Source: UBA7887 sp964408735 (GTDB lineage Bacteria > Pseudomonadota > Alphaproteobacteria > UBA7887). Taken from it: a stretch of 63,466 nucleotides of DNA. The position numbers were made by a program, and so were the translations under genes. Of the stretch, positions 59,391-63,466 are shown in pieces. The notes below the pieces were generated by a model. It was not told the DNA's origin, searched no databases, and saw only the letters and a list, made by a program, of their open reading frames with translations. Numbering within the stretch: the first letter of the stretch is position 1; every line of letters starts with the position of its first letter. The DNA lies in assembly GCA_964408735.1 (NCBI GenBank), contig CAYPAX010000012.1:1-63466 (forward strand), written 5' to 3'.

Positions 59391-60182
59391 TCAGAGAAAA
59401 TCCGCGAGCGCATCGAGGGTGCGATCGGGCTGTTCGGCCGGCAGCATATGACCGGAATCGCGAATGACCGTGACCCGCGCATCGGCAATGCCCGCAGCCA
59501 GCGCGCGGCCTGCCCGCGCCGGCGTCATGCGGTCGTCGTCGCCGCAGATCACCAGGCTCGGACAGGTCACCGCCGCCGCTGCCGCCATACCCTCGTCATA
59601 GGCGTTGCAGGCGGCGAAATCCTGCTCCAGCACGGTGTCGTCGCCGCGGTCGAGCAGCGACAGCCCGCCACCCGACATCCACAGGCCGGGCACGCGCATG
59701 CCGCCGATATGGCTGCGCTGGCCGTAGGCATAGGAAATGATCATGCGCCGGGCGCCGGACGGATCGTCGCGGGTGGCTGCCAGCAATTCCTCGCTGACCG
59801 GCATCGGTGCGCTGGCGCCGACCAGGGCCAAGGCGCGAGCCCGATCGGGCGCCTGGCGGGCGGCTTCGAGGGTCACCAGGGCGCCCATGCTGTGCCCCAC
59901 AAGCGCTGCATCGCCGCCGCCGGCAGCGTCAATCAGGCGCCAGATCCAGGCACCCATTGCGGGAATGCTGTCCAGCCCCGGTCCTTGCGAGCGGCCGTGT
60001 CCCGGCAGGTCGAGCGCCAGCACGCCGTAGCCGTTATAGGCAAAATAGCGGCTCTGCAGGGCCCAGACCGTGTGGTCCATATTGGCGCCGTGGACGAAAA
60101 CCACGAGCGGCAATGAGGCGTCGAAAGCCTTGCCGCCGGTGGCAGCATGTGCGGTCCTGCCGTCAACCTCGACCTCGATCAT
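59391..60182 (-). CDS. Alpha/beta hydrolase
   Basis: Product of 263 aa. Standard fold: oxyanion motif FVHGANMDHTVW, LALDLPGHGRSQGPGLD, nucleophile Ser in LVGHSMGALVTLEAA, Asp in ICGDDDRMTPA and His in RDSGHMLPAEQPDRT. Substrate not predictable. It starts 4 nt after the end of the sulfhydrylase gene and is the last gene of that minus-strand operon. Confidence 0.9.
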   Translation of the reverse strand: MIEVEVDGRTAHAATGGKAFDASLPLVVFVHGANMDHTVWALQSRYFAYNGYGVLALDLPGHGRSQGPGLDSIPAMGAWIWRLIDAAGGGDAALVGHSMGALVTLEAARQAPDRARALALVGASAPMPVSEELLAATRDDPSGARRMIISYAYGQRSHIGGMRVPGLWMSGGGLSLLDRGDDTVLEQDFAACNAYDEGMAAAAAVTCPSLVICGDDDRMTPARAGRALAAGIADARVTVIRDSGHMLPAEQPDRTLDALADFL

Positions 60183-60186
60183 CGCC

Positions 60187-61479
60187 TCAGCCCCTCTGCG
60201 AGGCGCGCAGCGCCTGGCCCAAATCTTCCTTGATATCGTCTGCGTCTTCGAGGCCGATCGAGAGCCGCACCAGTTCCTCGCCGACGCCGGCCGCCTTGAG
60301 CTCAGCGGCGCTCATCTGCTGGTGGGTGGTGCTGGCCGGGTGGATGACCAGCGACTTGGCGTCGCCCACATTGGCGAGGTGAGAGAACAGCCGCAGGCGC
60401 TCGATGAACTTGCGTCCGGCCTCGCGGCCGCCCTTGATGCCAAAGGAGAAGATGGCACCGCAGCCCTTGGGCAGCAGCCGCTTGGCGAGGTCGTGGTCCG
60501 GGTGCTCGGGCAGCTCCGGATAGGTCACCCAGTCGACCGCCTCGTGGCCCACCAGATATTCGACCACGGCGCGCGTATTCTCCACATGGCGCGCCATGCG
60601 CACGGCCAGGGTCTCGACGCCGAGCAGGATATAGAATGCATTCTGCGGGCTCATGCAGTAGCCGAAGTCGCGCAGGCCTTCGGCGCGGGCGCGCATGATC
60701 ATCGCCGCCGGGCCGAATTCCTCCGCGAAATCGAGGCCGTGATAGCCCTCATAGGGCTCGGTCAGGGTGGGGAATTCGCCGTCCTCCCAGTCGAAGCGGC
60801 CGCCGTCGACCAAGGCACCGCCGATGGCTACGCCGTGGCCGCCGAGAAACTTGGTCGCCGAATGATGGGCGATGTCGGCGCCGAGGCTGAGCGGCTGGCA
60901 GAGGTGGGGGGTTGCGAAGGTGTTGTCGATCATGAGCGGGATGCGCGCCGCGTGGGCGATCTCGGCGATGGCCGGGATATCCATCACTTCGAGGCCCGGA
61001 TTGCCCAGGGTCTCGCCGAAGACGAGCCGCGTCTCGGGACGGATCGCCGCCTTGAACGCAGCCGGGTCGCGGGGGTCGACAAAGCTCGTTGTAATTCCGA
61101 AACGAGGCAGGGTGTGGCAGAGGATGTTGTAGCTGCCGCCGTAGATCGACTTCGATGCCACGACGTGGCCGCCGGCGTCCATAAGGGTCGAGATCGCCAG
61201 ATGCAGGGCCGCCATGCCGCTTGCCGTGCAGATGCCGCCGACGCCCTTTTCAAGTGCTGCCAGTCGCTCTTCCAGAACCGCCACGGTGGGGTTGCTGATG
61301 CGCGAATAAAGATGCCCGCCGCGCTCCAGGTTGAACATCGAGGCGGCGGTCTCGGTATCGGGGAAGACATAGGAGGTGGTCTGATAGATCGGCACTGCCC
61401 TGGCCCCGAATTCGGGGTCGGGATGCTGCCCCGCATGCAGGGCAAGGGTGTCGAAGTCGAGGAATTTCGGTTCCGCCAT
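60187..61479 (-). CDS. metY: O-acetylhomoserine sulfhydrylase / aminocarboxypropyltransferase
   Basis: Product of 430 aa. Cys/Met-metabolism PLP enzyme making homocysteine (or methionine) from O-acetylhomoserine and sulfide (or methanethiol). The PLP Lys lies in DIAHHSATKFLGGHGVAIGG near residue 205. FDTLALHAGQHPDPEFGARAVPIYQTTSYVF and YSRISNPTVAVLEERLAALE are the family N-terminal blocks; MIDNTFATPHLCQPLSLGAD and LSIGLEDADDIKEDL follow. Length fits MetY rather than cystathionine enzymes. ATG 61479 is 4 nt after the DUF1192 stop. Confidence 0.94.
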   Translation of the reverse strand: MAEPKFLDFDTLALHAGQHPDPEFGARAVPIYQTTSYVFPDTETAASMFNLERGGHLYSRISNPTVAVLEERLAALEKGVGGICTASGMAALHLAISTLMDAGGHVVASKSIYGGSYNILCHTLPRFGITTSFVDPRDPAAFKAAIRPETRLVFGETLGNPGLEVMDIPAIAEIAHAARIPLMIDNTFATPHLCQPLSLGADIAHHSATKFLGGHGVAIGGALVDGGRFDWEDGEFPTLTEPYEGYHGLDFAEEFGPAAMIMRARAEGLRDFGYCMSPQNAFYILLGVETLAVRMARHVENTRAVVEYLVGHEAVDWVTYPELPEHPDHDLAKRLLPKGCGAIFSFGIKGGREAGRKFIERLRLFSHLANVGDAKSLVIHPASTTHQQMSAAELKAAGVGEELVRLSIGLEDADDIKEDLGQALRASQRG

Positions 61480-61483
61480 GACT

Positions 61484-61678
61484 CTATCCGTTCTTGAAGA
61501 CTTGTTCGGCTGCGTTATGCAGGCCGCGCTTTTTTTCGATCTCCGCGCGCACCCGCGCGATCTCGGCCTCGAGCTCTTCGATATATTCATGCAGCGCGTC
61601 CACCGACATGGCGTCTAGCTTGCGCGGCAGTGCCGTTTCGGCCGTGGCGGGCCGTGGCGGATCGTCAAATATGTCCAT
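61484..61678 (-). CDS. DUF1192 family protein
   Basis: Product of 64 aa. LDAMSVDALHEYIEELEAEI followed by ARVRAEIEKKR is the DUF1192 signature and predicts a coiled coil. The family is small, widespread in alphaproteobacteria and of unknown function. It is the first gene of the operon with metY and the alpha/beta hydrolase, a link worth noting although it may be only positional. Confidence 0.92.
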   Translation of the reverse strand: MDIFDDPPRPATAETALPRKLDAMSVDALHEYIEELEAEIARVRAEIEKKRGLHNAAEQVFKNG

Positions 61679-61820
61679 GGCGTCGATTCCCCTGCTGACC
61701 GGCCGAGCTTACGCCATAACAAGCGTGTTGCAATGCGCCCGTGTTCGCGTATCGTCGATTCGCAAGAGCGGGAAACGAGGAAGAAAGCTGGGGTTGGCGG
61801 GCCCCGGCCGGGAGGGGATC

Positions 61821-62666
61821 TTGGCCGACACGGACGACTTTTATGTTCGCTTCTGGGGCGTGCGGGGCAGCATTGCCTGCCCGGGCCCGGATACGACCCG
61901 TTACGGCGGCAATACGGCGTGCCTGGAGGTCTGCTGCGGCGAGCGTATGCTGGTCTTCGACGCCGGCACCGGCATTCATGCCTTGGGCTCCGATCTCAAG
62001 GGCAAGCGCGGCGTTGGCGCGGACTTCTCTGCGGATCTGTTTTTCAGCCACACCCATTTCGACCATATCTGCGGCTTTCCCTTCTTCTCGCCCGCCTTCG
62101 ATCCGAGCTGCGAACTGCGCATCTGGGCTGGGCACCTGATGCCCGAGCGCACCATTCGCGAAGTGCTGATCTACCTGATGATGGATCCGCTGTTTCCGGT
62201 GCCGATGGATACCATGCGCGCGCATATCGACTTTCGCGATTTCGGCGCCGGCGAGACGCTGGCGCCGGCGCCGGGCGTCAGCGTGCGCACCGCGCCGCTC
62301 AACCATCCCAACCGCGCCACCGGCTATCGCATCGACCATCAGGGCCGCTCGATCTGCTACGTCACCGATACCGAGCATGTGCCCGGCAAGCCCGACAACA
62401 ACATCCTCGAACTCGTCGACGGCGCGGATATCTTCATCTATGACAGCACCTATACCGACGAGGAGTTCAAGGAACACCGCGATTGGGGCCACTCCACATG
62501 GCAGGAGGGCGCGCGCCTGGCGGAGGCGGCAAATGTCGGCACGCTGGTCGTCTTCCACCACGACCCGGATCATGACGACGCCTTCATGGACCAGGTGGCA
62601 AGCGAGCTTGAGGCGGTACGGCCGGGCTCCATCGTTGCCCGCGAAGGGATGGTGTTGCGACCGTGA
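61821..62666 (+). CDS. MBL-fold metallo-hydrolase
   Basis: Product of 281 aa. The metallo-beta-lactamase motif HxHxDH is FFSHTHFDHICGFPFF at about residues 75-90, with further metal ligands in APLNHPNRATGYRI, YDSTYTDEEF and VVFHHDPDHDD. The start VRFWGVRGSIACPGPDTTRYGGNTACLEV is typical of a widespread group sometimes fused to signalling domains. It begins at TTG 61821 with GGGAGGGGATC upstream; no ATG is available before the conserved start. Its stop overlaps the next gene start (GTGA). Confidence 0.87.
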   Translation: MADTDDFYVRFWGVRGSIACPGPDTTRYGGNTACLEVCCGERMLVFDAGTGIHALGSDLKGKRGVGADFSADLFFSHTHFDHICGFPFFSPAFDPSCELRIWAGHLMPERTIREVLIYLMMDPLFPVPMDTMRAHIDFRDFGAGETLAPAPGVSVRTAPLNHPNRATGYRIDHQGRSICYVTDTEHVPGKPDNNILELVDGADIFIYDSTYTDEEFKEHRDWGHSTWQEGARLAEAANVGTLVVFHHDPDHDDAFMDQVASELEAVRPGSIVAREGMVLRP

Positions 62667-63445
62667 CCACTGTTTTGCCCGAGACCATGACCGCCGTCGA
62701 GATATCGTCCCACGGCGGACCCGAGGTGCTGGTTCCGGCCCAGCGGCGCCTGCCGCAGCCGGGTCACGGCGAAATCCTCATCAAAGTCGCAGCAGCGGGA
62801 GTCAACCGCCCGGACCTGATGCAGCGCGCCGGCGCCTATCCGCCGCCGCCGGGCGCTTCGGACCTGCCCGGACTCGAAGTTGCGGGCGAGGTCGCCGCGG
62901 TCGGGCCGGGCGTTGCTGCTCACAAGCTCGGCGACAAGGTGTGCGCTTTGACTCCGGGGGGCGGCTATGCCGAATACTGCCTCACTTTTGGCGACCACGC
63001 GCTGCCCTATCCTGATGGCTTCGACGCGATATCCGCTGCGGCGCTGCCCGAGACCTTCTTCACGGTCTGGACCAACCTTTTCGAACGCGCGGCGCTCGCA
63101 GCCGGCGAGGGCGTGCTGATCCATGGCGGCGCCAGCGGTATCGGCACTGCCGCCATCCAGCTTGCCCATGCCTTCGGCGCTCGGGTCTTCGCCACCGCCG
63201 GCTCGGCCGAGAAATGCGCCGCCTGCGAGAAGCTTGGGGCCGAGCGCGCCATCAATTATCGCGACGAGGATTTCGTCGCCGTGGTGGCCGAGGCGACCGC
63301 CGGGCGCGGTGTCGACGTGATCCTGGACATGGTGGCCGGCCACTATGTGCCGCGCGACCTCGAAGCGCTGGCCGATGACGGGCGCCTGGTGATCATCGCC
63401 TTGCAGGGCGGGCCTAACAGCCCGTTGATTAAGTGGCTTTGCTGA
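62663..63445 (+). CDS. NAD(P)H quinone oxidoreductase (QOR/PIG3-like), C-terminally broken
   Basis: Product of 260 aa where about 325 is usual. The zinc-less MDR fold is clear: MTAVEISSHGGPEVL, AAGVNRPDLMQRAGAYPPPPGASD, LPGLEVAGEVAAVG and the Rossmann motif LIHGGASGIGTAAIQLAHAFGARVF. Similarity stops after DGRLVIIALQGGP; the last nine codons (NSPLIKWLC) and the bases to the window end do not match the family in any frame. This is either an insertion breakpoint or an assembly edge. The GTG at 62663 overlaps the MBL gene stop; ATG 62687 is also possible. Confidence 0.82.
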   Translation: MTTVLPETMTAVEISSHGGPEVLVPAQRRLPQPGHGEILIKVAAAGVNRPDLMQRAGAYPPPPGASDLPGLEVAGEVAAVGPGVAAHKLGDKVCALTPGGGYAEYCLTFGDHALPYPDGFDAISAAALPETFFTVWTNLFERAALAAGEGVLIHGGASGIGTAAIQLAHAFGARVFATAGSAEKCAACEKLGAERAINYRDEDFVAVVAEATAGRGVDVILDMVAGHYVPRDLEALADDGRLVIIALQGGPNSPLIKWLC

Positions 63446-63466
63446 TTCTCACTCCCAGACGATGAA

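Overview
The window is a GC-rich, gene-dense stretch that most resembles a free-living alphaproteobacterium, perhaps of the Rhodospirillales type or an uncultured relative. This placement is inferred from the aa3 oxidase gene order (coxB-coxA-ctaB-small ORF-COX11/ctaG-coxC-SURF1), an ethylmalonyl-CoA pathway locus, DUF1192 and DUF3422 proteins, and many class III cyclase-TPR proteins. Both ends cut genes. The left edge lies inside a cyclase-family gene and the right edge lies just past a quinone oxidoreductase that loses family similarity, so the window may be a whole contig. I saw no rRNA, tRNA, CRISPR array, prophage or intact transposase.

Layout. 1-13016: four cyclase/TolB-like/TPR genes on the + strand, interrupted by a minus-strand lipid A/Kdo operon (waaA-lpxK-lpxL type), a CigR-like secreted protein and a PfkB sugar kinase. 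13079-16451: a copper-resistance operon (small Cys/Met/His protein, cupredoxin, CopA with eight MDHGDM-type repeats, CopB). 16448-21860: minus-strand catabolic genes (molybdenum hydroxylase large subunit, PLP aminotransferase, hydratase, FGE-like protein). 21967-24523: a cyclase N-terminal remnant placed in frame ahead of a DehI-like gene, and a catalytically degenerate cyclase paralogue. 24590-29099: vanadium-type haloperoxidase, an AT-richer patch with a tiny acidic-tailed membrane protein, a double cupin, and TldD. 29165-39121: DUF3422 gene, then the terminal oxidase operon with assembly and heme A genes and an M32 carboxypeptidase. 39134-45755: GMC oxidoreductase, then mcd-ccr facing ecm, the core of the ethylmalonyl-CoA pathway, with a 29-bp palindrome between ccr and ecm. 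45752-54702: two more cyclase/TolB/TPR genes, a GST, glutamyl-Q-tRNA(Asp) synthetase, an HpaI-type aldolase, a lipoprotein hydrolase, an HNH protein and a six-TM adenylate cyclase. 54689-63445: a split AtuA pair, a universal stress protein, a cytochrome c, an amidohydrolase with a strong terminator, an alpha/beta hydrolase, O-acetylhomoserine sulfhydrylase, DUF1192, an MBL hydrolase and the broken quinone oxidoreductase.

The dominant theme is local expansion of one signalling architecture: class III cyclase, then membrane anchor or linker, then TolB-like domain, then TPR. Seven such genes or derivatives plus one fossil sit in 63 kb. They include a tandemly duplicated effector half, a dead cyclase and a stranded N-terminus, which together look like birth-and-death evolution. 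All intact members carry Asp where canonical adenylate cyclases have the adenine-recognising Lys, while the six-TM cyclase keeps Lys. Regulatory sites that can be read directly include matching TTGAGA-N17-TARGCTCGG promoters ahead of two paralogues, a FixK/FNR-type box ahead of coxB, and the ccr/ecm palindrome.
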